A stretch of 64,000 bases of DNA from Palleronia sp. LCG004 (GTDB lineage: Bacteria > Pseudomonadota > Alphaproteobacteria > Rhodobacterales > Rhodobacteraceae), in NCBI RefSeq assembly GCF_032931615.1, contig NZ_CP136759.1, positions 2,356,001 through 2,420,000 of the forward strand, in the 5' to 3' direction. The notes beneath the pieces were generated by a model. The model was not told the origin of the DNA and searched no databases. It saw only the letters and a list, made by a program, of their open reading frames with translations. Both the position numbers and the translations under genes were made by a program. Below, in pieces: positions 53,379 through 64,000 of the stretch (position 1 is its first letter; every line of letters starts with the position of its first letter).

Positions 53379-54428
53379 GTGACGGTTTTTCTCCACGGTC
53401 TGGCAACCGCCTTACCCCCGCACGAGCTTCCGCAGGATCTCGTGCAGACCCGCGCCCAAGCGCTTCTCGGACCGCATTATCCGCAATTCGAACGGTTATC
53501 GCGCACATTCACCACCGCCGGGATCGAAAGACGGTATTCCGTCGTGCCCATCGACTGGTTCGAAGCCGACCATGGCTGGAAGGATCGCAACGACGTCTAT
53601 CTCGACGGGGCAACCGCGCTTTTCATGGACGCCGCGGGGAAGGCGCTGGCCGCATCCGGCTGGACCGCGCCCGAGGTGGACTGCATCGTCACGGTTTCTT
53701 CCACCGGGATCGCGACACCGACGCTAGAAAGCCGCGTCGCCGCGCAGATGGGCTTTCGCGACGACGTTCTGCGCGTCCCGGTCTTCGGCCTGGGCTGCGC
53801 GGGTGGTGCCTCGGGGCTGACGATCGCACAACGGCTTTCGGCAGCACGACCGGACGACCGGGTGCTGCTGGTGGTCGTGGAAGCCTGCACGCCCTCGTTC
53901 CGGACCGACCGGTTGCAGAAGGCCGACATCATCGCGACCGTCCTCTTCGGAGACGGTGCCGCCGCGGCGTGCCTGTCCGGCCGACGGGCCGAGAGCGGCA
54001 TCGAAGTCGGCACGGGGACGCAAATTACCTGGCCCGACACGCTCGGCATCATGGGATGGGATGTGGACGATATCGGGCTCGGCGTGGTGTTCGACCGATC
54101 CATTCCAGATTTCGTCTCGACCAATCTCGAAAGTGCCGTTTCGGGTGCACTGGAGCGTTGCGGGCTTACCTTGGACGAGGTGGATCGCTTCGTCTGCCAT
54201 CCGGGCGGAGCGAAGGTGATCACGGCGATCGAGCGGGTGCTGCACCTCGATCAGGGAACGCTGGCCGAGGAGCGTGAAGTGCTGAGAGACGCGGGCAACA
54301 TGTCCGCTCCCACGATCCTCTTCGTCCTCGAACGCGTCTTGCAGGGCGGCGCAAGCGGCACCCTGATGGGCGTGGCACTCGGCCCCGGCTTCACCGGTTC
54401 CTTCGTCCCGCTCCGCGTCGCGGCATGA
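53379..54428 (+). CDS. Type III polyketide synthase
   Basis: A 349-residue chalcone-synthase-like homodimeric enzyme that extends an acyl-CoA starter with malonyl-CoA and cyclises it to a resorcinol or pyrone. The catalytic triad is Cys140 (FGLGCAGG), His274 (VCHPGG) and Asn307 (DAGNMSAPT). The length is typical. The start is GTG at 53379. It overlaps the next gene (ATGA, 54425-54428), an isoprenylcysteine-methyltransferase-like enzyme: the same pair as the Streptomyces srsA-srsB alkylresorcinol genes, so the product is probably an O-methylated alkyl-resorcinol or alkyl-pyrone lipid (inference). Confidence 0.93.
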   Translation: MTVFLHGLATALPPHELPQDLVQTRAQALLGPHYPQFERLSRTFTTAGIERRYSVVPIDWFEADHGWKDRNDVYLDGATALFMDAAGKALAASGWTAPEVDCIVTVSSTGIATPTLESRVAAQMGFRDDVLRVPVFGLGCAGGASGLTIAQRLSAARPDDRVLLVVVEACTPSFRTDRLQKADIIATVLFGDGAAAACLSGRRAESGIEVGTGTQITWPDTLGIMGWDVDDIGLGVVFDRSIPDFVSTNLESAVSGALERCGLTLDEVDRFVCHPGGAKVITAIERVLHLDQGTLAEEREVLRDAGNMSAPTILFVLERVLQGGASGTLMGVALGPGFTGSFVPLRVAA

Positions 54429-54922
54429 CCCTCGGCGCGTCGCTCTTCATCGGGTTTCTCATCGTCCAGCGCCTGTCGGAACTGGTGATCGCGCAACGCA
54501 ACACGAAGGCGCTGCTGGCCGAGGGCGCAGTCGAGGTTTCCGCCCGGCATTACCCGCTGATCGTCGTGGTCCACGCGGCATGGATCGCCGCCATAGTGCT
54601 TCTTGGAATGGACGAAAGCATACGACCGGGCTGGCTGGCCGTTTTCGTGCTTCTGCAGGCGTTCCGGGTCTGGATACTGGTTACGCTCGGCCGTCGATGG
54701 ACGACCAGGATCATCGTGACCGGTACGCCACTTGTGGCGAAAGGACCTTTCCTCTGGCTGCGTCATCCCAACTACACGCTGGTCGTCGCGGAAATTGCCG
54801 TGGCCCCCATGGTACTGGGGCTCTGGCAGGTCGCGCTCGTCTTCAGCATCCTGAACGCGGGCGTGCTGGCACTGCGCATTCCAGCCGAGGACCGCGCACT
54901 TCGACCCTACCGGGACGCATGA
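54425..54922 (+). CDS. Isoprenylcysteine carboxyl methyltransferase (ICMT)-family protein
   Basis: A 165-residue integral membrane protein with about four helices. The C-terminal SAM-binding block of the family is visible: RVWILVTLGRRWTTRII (about residues 79-95), then GPFLWLRHPNYTLV (about 109-122), where the RHPNY motif is diagnostic, and late RIPAEDRAL. It belongs with the SrsB/BpsB group that O-methylates products of the adjacent type III polyketide synthase. The start shares 4 bases with the synthase stop. The next 320 bases contain no gene. Confidence 0.92.
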   Translation: MTLGASLFIGFLIVQRLSELVIAQRNTKALLAEGAVEVSARHYPLIVVVHAAWIAAIVLLGMDESIRPGWLAVFVLLQAFRVWILVTLGRRWTTRIIVTGTPLVAKGPFLWLRHPNYTLVVAEIAVAPMVLGLWQVALVFSILNAGVLALRIPAEDRALRPYRDA

Positions 54923-55244
54923 AGCAGCAGGAGTTGTCCCCCGACAGACGGGCTCGTCCCTCCGTGTCGTCGCCGAAATGCCGCCATGGCGTCGAGCTGG
55001 CACGCTCGGTGCCATCGAAACCAACTGGCGGGCGCTTGATGCGACCGCCAGGCCCGACCCTATCCTTCGCCGATGTGGACGCGACGTCCGCCTTGAAGCC
55101 GCTCGCCCCGTGGAGGACGATGACACCTGCGCAGACCGCCTCCGATCATCGCGATTCAGTGAGGTGCGCTTGCAAATACGACCGTGCCGTCATTCAATGA
55201 ACGGCAAGCAAATCCAACATCTTAGAGACCTGCAGGAGGTAGAC
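54923..55244. other. Intergenic between the methyltransferase and oppA
   Basis: A 322-base gap. Apart from the oppA promoter near its end, I see nothing: open frames across it have no family similarity, and no terminator hairpin with a T-tract follows the methyltransferase gene. Confidence 0.4.
55170..55198 (+). promoter_or_regulatory. Promoter of the opp operon
   Basis: TTGCAA (55170-55175), a 17-base spacer and TTCAAT (55193-55198) form a reasonable sigma-70 promoter, 46 bases before the oppA start. Confidence 0.45.
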
Positions 55245-56876
55245 ATGAGACACCGAGCAATCTCGGCCGCCACACGATTGTCGGGCACGGCGATGGCCGC
55301 GCTCCTTGCCGCATCCCCCCTCATCGCCGCGGACGTGCCCGAAGGCGTCGAGCTCGCGGAAGACCAGACCTTCTCCTATCGCGAGCTGGACCAACCCGCA
55401 TCGTTCGATCCGCAACTGGTCGAGGGCGTGCCGGGCGCGCATGTCGTCCAGCAGCTTTTCGAAGGGCTGATGATCCAGGACGACCAGGGCGAACTGATCC
55501 CGGGCGTCGCGACCGGGTACGAGGGCAACGAGGACAATACCGAGTTCACCTTCACCCTGCGCGAAGATGCGCGCTGGTCGAACGGCGACCCCGTCACCGC
55601 CGAGGATTTCGTCTATGCGTGGCGGCGTGCCGCAGATCCCGCAACCGCGTCCGAATATGCCTGGTTCGTTGAGCTTGCAGGGATCGAGAACGCCGCCGAG
55701 ATCATCGCCGGAGAAGCCGATCCCGAGACGCTGGGCGTCGAGGCTGTGGACGACCGCACCTTCCGAGTGTCCCTGTCCGAGCCGAAACCCTATTTCCCGC
55801 AGATGACGGCGCATACGACCTTTGCGCCCACGCATCGCGCGACGGTCGAGGAGTTCGGCGACGCCTGGACCGATCCCGCCAACATCGTTTCGAACGGTGC
55901 CTACGTTCTGCAGAACGTGCAGCTGAACGAATACTGGAACGCCACGAAGAACCCCGAATACTGGGACGCCGACAACGTCGTGATCGACGAGGTGGTAAGC
56001 TACATCATCAACGACACGAGCCAGGCGCTGACCCGCTGGGAAGCGGGCGAGTTCGACATGCTCGAACCCGTTCCGGCCGGCAGCTATCCGCGCCTCCAGG
56101 AGCAGTATCCAGACGCCGCCCATTCGGTGCCGCGGCTCTGTTCCTACTACTACGAGGTGAACCAGCGCGAGGATGCGCCCGAGGCGTTGCGCGACCCGAA
56201 CGTGCGTCGCGCGCTGTCGCTTGCCATCGACCGCAGCGTCATCACCGACCAGCTGCTGCAGGGCGGCCAGTCGCCGGCCTTCTTCTTCACCCCCGAGGCC
56301 ACTGCGGGATTCGAGCCGCCCGAGATCGACTATGCGTCGATGAGCCAGGCCGAGCGTGACGAAGAGGCGAGCCGCCTCATCGAAGAGGCCGGCTATGACG
56401 ATCTGAGCTTCGATCTGCTCTACAACACCGACGAGAGCCATCGCCAGATCGCGACGGTGATCGGACAGATGTGGCGTCAGAAGCTCGGCGTCGACATCAC
56501 GCTGGTGAACCAGGAATGGGCCACCTATCTCGACAACAAGCGCAACGGCAATTTCGATATCGCACGTTCCGCCTGGTGTGGGGATTACAACGAGGCGTCC
56601 ACCTTCCTCGATACGCTCGGCACGGACATTCCGCAGAATTCGGGCCGCTGGTCGAACGACGAATTCGACAACATCCTGTCCGACGCGGCCACGTCCGAGG
56701 ATCCGCAGCAGAACTACCAGCAGGCCGAGCAGATCCTGTCGCAGGAGATGGGCATCCTGCCGATCTATCACTACACGAACACCTTCCTGCTCGAGCCGAC
56801 GCTCAAGGGATTTCCCTTGGGCAACGTCGAGAACAACTGGTACGTGAAGGATTTCTACCGCATCGCGGAAGAATGA
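55245..56876 (+). CDS. oppA: Oligopeptide ABC transporter substrate-binding protein
   Basis: A 543-residue periplasmic binding protein of the SBP_bac_5 family. It has a signal peptide (residues 1-29, ending SPLIAA). Segments close to E. coli OppA include DPQLVEGVPGAHVVQQLFEGL, EDFVYAWRRAADPATASEYA, NIVSNGAYVL and RSAWCGDYNEASTFLDTL. It captures oligopeptides for the permease encoded downstream. ATG 55245 has AGGAGG at good distance. A strong hairpin in the 68-base gap before oppB probably reduces transcription of the permease genes relative to this one. Confidence 0.95.
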   Translation: MRHRAISAATRLSGTAMAALLAASPLIAADVPEGVELAEDQTFSYRELDQPASFDPQLVEGVPGAHVVQQLFEGLMIQDDQGELIPGVATGYEGNEDNTEFTFTLREDARWSNGDPVTAEDFVYAWRRAADPATASEYAWFVELAGIENAAEIIAGEADPETLGVEAVDDRTFRVSLSEPKPYFPQMTAHTTFAPTHRATVEEFGDAWTDPANIVSNGAYVLQNVQLNEYWNATKNPEYWDADNVVIDEVVSYIINDTSQALTRWEAGEFDMLEPVPAGSYPRLQEQYPDAAHSVPRLCSYYYEVNQREDAPEALRDPNVRRALSLAIDRSVITDQLLQGGQSPAFFFTPEATAGFEPPEIDYASMSQAERDEEASRLIEEAGYDDLSFDLLYNTDESHRQIATVIGQMWRQKLGVDITLVNQEWATYLDNKRNGNFDIARSAWCGDYNEASTFLDTLGTDIPQNSGRWSNDEFDNILSDAATSEDPQQNYQQAEQILSQEMGILPIYHYTNTFLLEPTLKGFPLGNVENNWYVKDFYRIAEE

Positions 56877-56883
56877 TCTGAGC

Positions 56884-56910
56884 GGGAGGCGACGGTAACG
56901 TCGCCTTCCC
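56884..56910 (+). terminator. Attenuating hairpin between oppA and oppB
   Basis: GGGAGGCGACG (56884-56894), loop GTAA, CGTCGCCTTCCC (56899-56910): an 11-base stem with a single bulged T, followed by CTTTCCCC. This position and shape are typical of a partial terminator or 3'-stabilising hairpin that makes binding protein exceed permease. Confidence 0.6.
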
Positions 56911-56944
56911 TTTCCCCAACGATGCGCGCCCCAGCGGAGGTATC

Positions 56945-57868
56945 ATGCTCGTCTATACGCTCCGCCGCCTTCTGGTGGCGATCCCCACGCTTCTGGCGCT
57001 CATCGTGCTGTCCTTCGTGCTCATGGATCTCGCGCCCGGATCGCCCTTCGCCTCCGAACGCGGGGTCCCGCCAGCGGTGCTCGCCAATCTCGAGGCGGAA
57101 TACGGCCTCGACCGGCCACTGATCGAACGCATCGGCGTCTATACCTGGAACGTTGTCACCAATTTCGATTTCGGCCCCTCCTTCGCCTATTCGGACCGCA
57201 GCGTGAACGACCTGATCGCACAGGGTTTTCCGGTCACGCTCACCTACGGGTTCTGGTCCTTCGTCGTGGCCGTCATCGTCGGCGTGACGCTCGGGGCGCT
57301 GGCGGCGATCCGGCAGAACTCGGTCCTCGACTATCTTGCGGTGGGCGTGACGGTGGGCGCGCAGGTGCTGCCGAACTTCGTCATGGCACCGATCCTCGTC
57401 ATCATCTTCACGCTCTGGCTCGGATGGCTGCCGGGCGGCGGCTGGCAGGGCGGGCAATGGCAATACGTCATCATGCCGGTCATCGCCCTCTCGACCTCCT
57501 ACATGGCGTCGATCGCACGGATCACGCGCTCCTCCATGCTCGAGGTGCTAAATGCCGGCTTCGTGCGGACCGCACGGGCCAAGGGGCTGCCGATGCGCCG
57601 CGTGATCCTGCGCCATGCACTGAAACCCGCCATGCTGCCGGTCGTAAGCTATCTCGGACCGGCCTTCGTCGGAATGATCACCGGGTCGGTCGTGGTCGAC
57701 GTGTATTTCTCGACCGGCGGAATCGGACAGTTCTTCGTCAATTCCGCACTGACGCGGGACTATTCCGTCATCATGGGGATCACCGTGCTGATCGGTGCCC
57801 TCACGATCACCTTCAACCTGCTGACAGACATCGCCTATGCCTGGATCGACCCCAAGATCCGCTACTGA
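56945..57868 (+). CDS. oppB: Oligopeptide ABC transporter permease OppB
   Basis: A 307-residue inner-membrane permease. It opens with MLVYTLRRLLVAIPTLLALIVLSFVLMDLAPG, the typical first helix of OppB/DppB. The EAA loop is seen at about residues 208-227 (RTARAKGLPMRRVILRHALK), and the IGQFFVNSALTRDYSVIMG block follows near 262-280. Six helices fit the family. GGAGG precedes the ATG. oppC starts 9 bases after its stop. Confidence 0.94.
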   Translation: MLVYTLRRLLVAIPTLLALIVLSFVLMDLAPGSPFASERGVPPAVLANLEAEYGLDRPLIERIGVYTWNVVTNFDFGPSFAYSDRSVNDLIAQGFPVTLTYGFWSFVVAVIVGVTLGALAAIRQNSVLDYLAVGVTVGAQVLPNFVMAPILVIIFTLWLGWLPGGGWQGGQWQYVIMPVIALSTSYMASIARITRSSMLEVLNAGFVRTARAKGLPMRRVILRHALKPAMLPVVSYLGPAFVGMITGSVVVDVYFSTGGIGQFFVNSALTRDYSVIMGITVLIGALTITFNLLTDIAYAWIDPKIRY

Positions 57869-57877
57869 GGGAGAGAG

Positions 57878-58795
57878 ATGACCGAAACGACGACAGACGA
57901 GGCGATCGAGGCCGAACTTTCCGTCGGCAAGGGACGCTCGCTCTGGGCCGATGCGCGGCGTCGGTTCCTGCGCAACCGTGCGGCGATGGTCAGCGCGGTG
58001 GTCCTTCTGCTCGTGCTTCTCTTCGCGAGCTTCGGCCAGTTCTTCGCCCAGTGGTCGAACGAGGAGATCGACTGGAGCCTTCTGGGCCAGATCCCTCAAG
58101 CGGGTGGTCCGAGCATCGAGAACGGCCATTACTTCGGCGTTGACGAAACCGGTCGGGATCTCTTTGCGCGCATCGTGCAGGGCACCCGGATCAGCCTCGC
58201 CGTGGGCATCGTCGGCGCGCTCATCTCGGTCATCGTCGGCACGGCCTATGGGGCCATCGCGGGCTATGTCGGGGGGCGGACCGACAGCGTCATGATGCGG
58301 TTCGTCGACCTCATGATGTCCATTCCCTACATGTTCGTGCTCATCATTCTGCTGGTGATCTTCTCACGCTCGATCGTGATGCTCTTCGTGGGGATCGGGC
58401 TGATCTCCTGGCTCGACATGGCCCGGATCGTCCGCGGGCAGACGTTGTCGCTCAAGAACCGCGAATTCGTCGAGGCGGCGATCGCGACGGGTGTGCGGAC
58501 ACCCCGGATCATCACCCGCCATATCGTTCCGAACCTGATCGGCGTGGTCGTGATCTACGCGACGCTGCTCGTGCCACAGATGATCATCTTCGAAAGCTTC
58601 ATCTCGTTCCTGGGCCTCGGGGTGCAGGAACCGATGACGTCCTGGGGGGCCCTCATCAATCAAGGTGCGGCCAATCTCAGGAACGGAACGCCCTGGATGA
58701 TCGCCTTTCCGCTCGCCTTCTTCGTCGTCTCCCTCTTCGCGCTGTTCTTCCTCGGCGATGGGCTCAGGGACGCGCTCGACCCCAAGGATCGCTGA
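57878..58795 (+). CDS. oppC: Oligopeptide ABC transporter permease OppC
   Basis: A 305-residue second permease subunit. [26 protein letters not shown] (about residues 22-47) is the typical OppC/DppC start, with [24 protein letters not shown] near 86-109 and the EAA loop [21 protein letters not shown] (about 201-220). Gene order and short gaps make it part of the opp operon. Its stop overlaps the oppD start by one base. Confidence 0.94.
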   Translation: MTETTTDEAIEAELSVGKGRSLWADARRRFLRNRAAMVSAVVLLLVLLFASFGQFFAQWSNEEIDWSLLGQIPQAGGPSIENGHYFGVDETGRDLFARIVQGTRISLAVGIVGALISVIVGTAYGAIAGYVGGRTDSVMMRFVDLMMSIPYMFVLIILLVIFSRSIVMLFVGIGLISWLDMARIVRGQTLSLKNREFVEAAIATGVRTPRIITRHIVPNLIGVVVIYATLLVPQMIIFESFISFLGLGVQEPMTSWGALINQGAANLRNGTPWMIAFPLAFFVVSLFALFFLGDGLRDALDPKDR

Positions 58796-59760
58796 TGCCT
58801 CTTCTCGACGTGAAAGATCTCGGCGTCGCCTTCGAGACTCCCGACGGCACCGTCAATGCCGTGAATGGCGTGTCGTTTTCGGTGGACCCGGGCGAAACGC
58901 TGGCCGTCGTCGGCGAAAGCGGTTCGGGCAAGTCGCAGACTGCCTTTGCGGTCATGGGCCTGTTGGCGCGCAATGGACATGCAAGCGGATCGGTCCGCTT
59001 CGACGGCCAGGAACTGCTCGGCCTTTCGCAGCAGCGCCTGAACAAGGTGCGCGGTGCCGCGATCTCGATGATCTTTCAGGATCCGATGACCTCGCTGAAC
59101 CCCTATCTCAAGATCGGGCCGCAGATGACCGAGGTGCTGACGCTGCACAAGGGCATGTCCCGCGGCAAGGCCCGCGAAGAGAGTGCCCGGATGCTCGACG
59201 CGGTGCGCATACCCGATGCGAAGGCTCGGCTCGACCAGTATCCGCACGAATTTTCTGGGGGCATGCGCCAGCGGATCATGATCGCAATGTCGCTGCTCTG
59301 CAATCCGCGGCTGCTCATTGCGGACGAACCCACCACCGCGCTGGACGTAACGGTGCAGGCGCAGATCATGTCCCTCCTGTCCGAGATCCGCGAGGAATTC
59401 GGCACTGCGATGATCCTGATCACCCACGATCTCGGGATCGTGGCCGATACCTGCGACCGGACGCTCGTGATGTATGGCGGCCGGGTGATGGAGCGGGGCG
59501 GAACCGATCCGCTTTTCGAAGACCCGACGCATCCCTACACCCTCGGCCTGCTGCGAGCCGTGCCGCGGCTCGACGTCGATCAGGACGACCTTTCGACCAT
59601 TCCGGGCGAGCCGCCCGACATGTCCCGCTTGCCAGCCGGATGTCCCTTCGCACCGCGATGCAACTGGGCGATGGACGTCTGCAGGGCCGAAATGCCTCTC
59701 CTACTCCCTCACGGACAGCTCGAGCGTGCCTGCCATGCCGATCCGGATCGCGTGAAATGA
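58795..59760 (+). CDS. oppD: Oligopeptide ABC transporter ATP-binding protein OppD
   Basis: A 321-residue ATPase. Walker A is GESGSGKSQ (about residues 41-49), the ABC signature is FSGGMRQR (about 155-162) and Walker B is [12 protein letters not shown] (about 174-185), with the switch histidine in ITHDLG. The C-terminal oligopeptide-type extension contains cysteines that could bind an iron-sulfur cluster ([14 protein letters not shown], then C), as in the E. coli relatives. It shares one base with the oppC stop (TGATG). Confidence 0.95.
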   Translation: MPLLDVKDLGVAFETPDGTVNAVNGVSFSVDPGETLAVVGESGSGKSQTAFAVMGLLARNGHASGSVRFDGQELLGLSQQRLNKVRGAAISMIFQDPMTSLNPYLKIGPQMTEVLTLHKGMSRGKAREESARMLDAVRIPDAKARLDQYPHEFSGGMRQRIMIAMSLLCNPRLLIADEPTTALDVTVQAQIMSLLSEIREEFGTAMILITHDLGIVADTCDRTLVMYGGRVMERGGTDPLFEDPTHPYTLGLLRAVPRLDVDQDDLSTIPGEPPDMSRLPAGCPFAPRCNWAMDVCRAEMPLLLPHGQLERACHADPDRVK

Positions 59761-59791
59761 GCACGGGACCAACTACCCAAAAGGAGCGCCG

Positions 59792-60796
59792 ATGACCCTT
59801 CTCAGCGTCAGAAATCTCGACGTCACCTTCGACATCGTGCCGCGCGGGGCATGGCCATGGACCCCGCCGAACAAGCTTCAGGCCGTTCGGGACATGTCCT
59901 TCGATCTGGAACCGGGCCAGACGCTCGGGGTGGTGGGCGAGTCGGGCTCCGGCAAGTCGACGCTTGCCCGCGCAGTGATCGGGACGGTTCCCGCGAGCCG
60001 CGGTCAGATCCTCTGGGGGGATACGGATTTGCGCAAGATGTCGGCCTCGGAGCGGCGCAAGCATAGGCGTGTCGTGCAAATGGTCTTTCAGGATCCACTG
60101 GCGAGCCTCAATCCCCGGATGAACGTGGGTGAGATCATTTCCGAACCGTTAGTGACCCACGATCCCGGCATCTCGCGTGCCGAGGCGCGCCGCCGTGCGG
60201 GTGAGATGATGGAGCGCGTCGGGCTGCTGCCGAACCTCCTCAATCGTTATCCTCACGAGTTCTCGGGTGGTCAATGCCAGCGCATCGGGATCGCGCGCGC
60301 GCTGATCCTGGAGCCGGAACTCCTTATCTGCGATGAGCCGGTCTCCGCGCTGGACGTGAGCGTACAGGCGCAGGTGGTGAACCTCCTCAAACGCCTTCAA
60401 CGCGAGATGGGCCTTTCCATGATCTTCATCGCCCACGATCTGAGCGTCGTGAAGCATGTCTCAGACCGGATCCTCGTCATGTATCTCGGCCGCAAGGTAG
60501 AGGAGGCGGATGCACGCGAATTGGTCCGCGGCCCCCGCCATCCATACACGCAAGCCCTCATTTCCTCGGTCCCGATCCCCGACCCCAAACGTGAGCGGCT
60601 GCGAAACCGCCCCGTGCTTGAGGGAGAGCTACCCTCTCCGGTCAACCCGCCGTCGGGCTGCGTTTTCCGCACCCGCTGCCCCAAGGCACGTCCCGACTGC
60701 GCCGAAGGCGTCCCGCCGATGCTGATGCCCGAACCCGATCACCTCGTCGCCTGCCCCTATCACGAAGTCATGCGGCCTGTCCTTCAGGAAGCCTGA
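59792..60796 (+). CDS. oppF: Oligopeptide ABC transporter ATP-binding protein OppF
   Basis: A 334-residue second ATPase of the importer. Walker A is GESGSGKST (about residues 50-58), the signature is FSGGQCQR (about 164-171), Walker B is LLICDEPVSALD (about 183-194) and the switch is IAHDLS. The C-terminal cluster-type motif (CVFRTRCPKARPDC, then C) matches OppD. AAGGAG precedes the ATG at 59792 in a 31-base gap after oppD. It is the last gene of the operon; no clear terminator follows. Confidence 0.95.
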   Translation: MTLLSVRNLDVTFDIVPRGAWPWTPPNKLQAVRDMSFDLEPGQTLGVVGESGSGKSTLARAVIGTVPASRGQILWGDTDLRKMSASERRKHRRVVQMVFQDPLASLNPRMNVGEIISEPLVTHDPGISRAEARRRAGEMMERVGLLPNLLNRYPHEFSGGQCQRIGIARALILEPELLICDEPVSALDVSVQAQVVNLLKRLQREMGLSMIFIAHDLSVVKHVSDRILVMYLGRKVEEADARELVRGPRHPYTQALISSVPIPDPKRERLRNRPVLEGELPSPVNPPSGCVFRTRCPKARPDCAEGVPPMLMPEPDHLVACPYHEVMRPVLQEA

Positions 60797-60972
60797 AGCG
60801 CCAATACGTCCAGCACCGGAAGCCTTGGAAGCATAGAGGGCCATGCTGGAGAACCCGGCTGATTGGTCTAACGCACCTCACTTTCAAAGTCGCACAGGAT
60901 CTAGCCCTTCTCTACCAGACTCAGATGATAGCTCACCGTGGCGCTATCGGACCCTTCGCTACGGCACCGCGC

Positions 60973-61083
60973 CACGATGCATTGCACGAGCTGGTCTCGG
61001 CAGTCGTCGTTCGTCCCTGCTCCGATGGCGGGCACGCGGTCGAGCTGGAGGGTAAGGTTCTGGGGTTATTGGGTTTTGCGGAC
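60973..61083 (+). pseudogene. Possible C-terminal remnant of a serine recombinase/resolvase-like gene
   Basis: The plus-strand frame from about 60973 reads HDALHELVSAVVVRP, then VELEGKVLGLLGF. This resembles the extreme C-terminus of large serine recombinases (pattern LxxLIexVvvxP...veleGxlaxlL). Nothing upstream in any frame continues the similarity, so it would be a truncated relic. It ends next to tRNA-fMet, a common integration site. The match is short and the call is tentative. Confidence 0.35.
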
Positions 61084-61085
61084 AG

Positions 61086-61117
61086 CAAAAAGGCCGCTGC
61101 CCTTTCGGGCGCGGCCT
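61086..61117 (-). terminator. Rho-independent terminator of the rRNA operon
   Basis: AGGCCGC (61091-61097) pairs with GCGGCCT (61111-61117), with an inner GCCC/GGGC stem and TTTC loop. On the minus strand the stem is followed by TTTTT (complement of 61087-61091) and TGCTG. It lies just after tRNA-fMet in the direction of rRNA transcription. Confidence 0.85.
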
Positions 61118-61129
61118 GTTCGCTAAAGC

Positions 61130-61206
<77 letters not shown>

Positions 61207-61316
61207 CCGGATGACGGTGCGCAGGTATGCGCGGTCCCGTCGATCATTCTGGGTTTCGGTGGCGGTAGGATCCGGCACCATCATCGTTTCAGAGAGATCA
61301 TCGGAGCTTCTCGTTA

Positions 61317-61433
61317 GGTTTGGCGGCGACCTACTCTCCCACGTCTTGAGACGCAGTACCATCGGCGCAACGGCACTTAACTGCCGAGTTCGGGATGGGA
61401 TCGGGTGTTTTGCTCGCGCTGTGACCACCAAAC
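61317..61433 (-). rRNA. 5S ribosomal RNA
   Basis: About 117 bases. Read on the minus strand it starts GGTTTGGTGGTCACAGCG, contains CACCCGATCCCATCCCGAAC and ends GGGAGAGTAGGTCGCCGCCAAACC; the two ends pair as helix I. It lies between 23S and tRNA-fMet. The ends may be off by a few bases. Confidence 0.95.
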
Positions 61434-61549
61434 CGAAAGAGAAGCTTCTGTCCGTTCCGCTTGTTTGAGCGGGCAGGACATCCATCAGTTCCAAGTCGTG
61501 TACACTTCGGTGTATGCTTTTGGTCCAGCCAATCTTCTACTGGATCAAA

Positions 61550-64000
<2,451 letters not shown>

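Larger units (their letters stand above)
60797..61129. other. Intergenic between oppF and tRNA-fMet
   Basis: A 333-base stretch. Its right part holds the rRNA-operon terminator (61086-61117, minus strand) and a possible remnant of a recombinase reading frame (60973-61083, plus strand). The left part (60797-60970) contains nothing recognisable. Confidence 0.5.

Overview
The window is GC-rich chromosomal DNA from an alphaproteobacterium, most likely a Rhodobacterales/Roseobacter-group species. The evidence is a split aa3 oxidase accessory cluster (ctaC-ctaB-small gene-ctaG-ctaE), a compact Tad/Flp pilus locus, a CtrA-like box at dprA, and an rRNA operon in the order 23S-5S-tRNA-fMet. Genes are tightly packed, and 1- or 4-base start/stop overlaps are frequent. 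The only RNA genes seen are the rRNA operon at the right edge. No CRISPR array, insertion sequence or prophage was seen.

Layout. 1-1304: end of a polar amino-acid ABC importer (two permeases). 1301-7501 (minus): FAD-linked D-2-hydroxyacid oxidase, exported metallo-beta-lactamase-fold protein, GNAT acetyltransferase, M16 peptidase, threonine synthase, SURF1. 7581-11340 (minus): cytochrome c oxidase subunits III and II with assembly factors; subunit II has a long acidic tail. 11523-17067 (plus): tldD, dprA, topA. 17241-18323 (minus): a lone GT61 glycosyltransferase. 18500-19830: a succinyl-CoA:3-ketoacid CoA-transferase pair. 19888-20745 (minus): lytic transglycosylase. 21020-32641 (plus): Tad pilus locus (pilin, CpaB, secretin, OmpA-like lipoprotein, TadZ, TadA, TadB, TadC, two TPR lipoproteins, prepilin peptidase, AAA+ ATPase). 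32638-36508: NAD(P)-binding protein, ligase-associated helicase and PdeM nuclease. 36738-36887 (minus): an overlooked 24-residue membrane-peptide gene with its own Shine-Dalgarno sequence and terminator. 37194-44243: surface-glycan region (flippase, four glycosyltransferases, GMC oxidoreductase). 44714-46716: ornithine-cyclodeaminase-like and threonine-dehydratase-like pair.

46752-54922 is the most system-like stretch. An OmpR-type regulator, its histidine kinase and an ArnT-like glycosyltransferase run leftwards. Divergently, across 115 bases that carry an 11-base-period direct repeat, run PepSY, cytochrome b561, an ArnC/Dpm1-like glycosyltransferase, a LAB_N membrane protein and a VIT1-family metal transporter, all overlapping. 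A type III polyketide synthase and an isoprenylcysteine-methyltransferase-like gene follow. I infer a regulated envelope-lipid modification module, analogous in logic to PmrAB/arn but not identical to it, next to an alkyl-resorcinol/pyrone-type lipid pathway. 55245-60796: an oligopeptide ABC importer (oppABCDF). 61086-64000 (minus): rRNA operon end (terminator, tRNA-fMet, 5S, 23S truncated by the window edge), with a possible recombinase remnant beside the tRNA.
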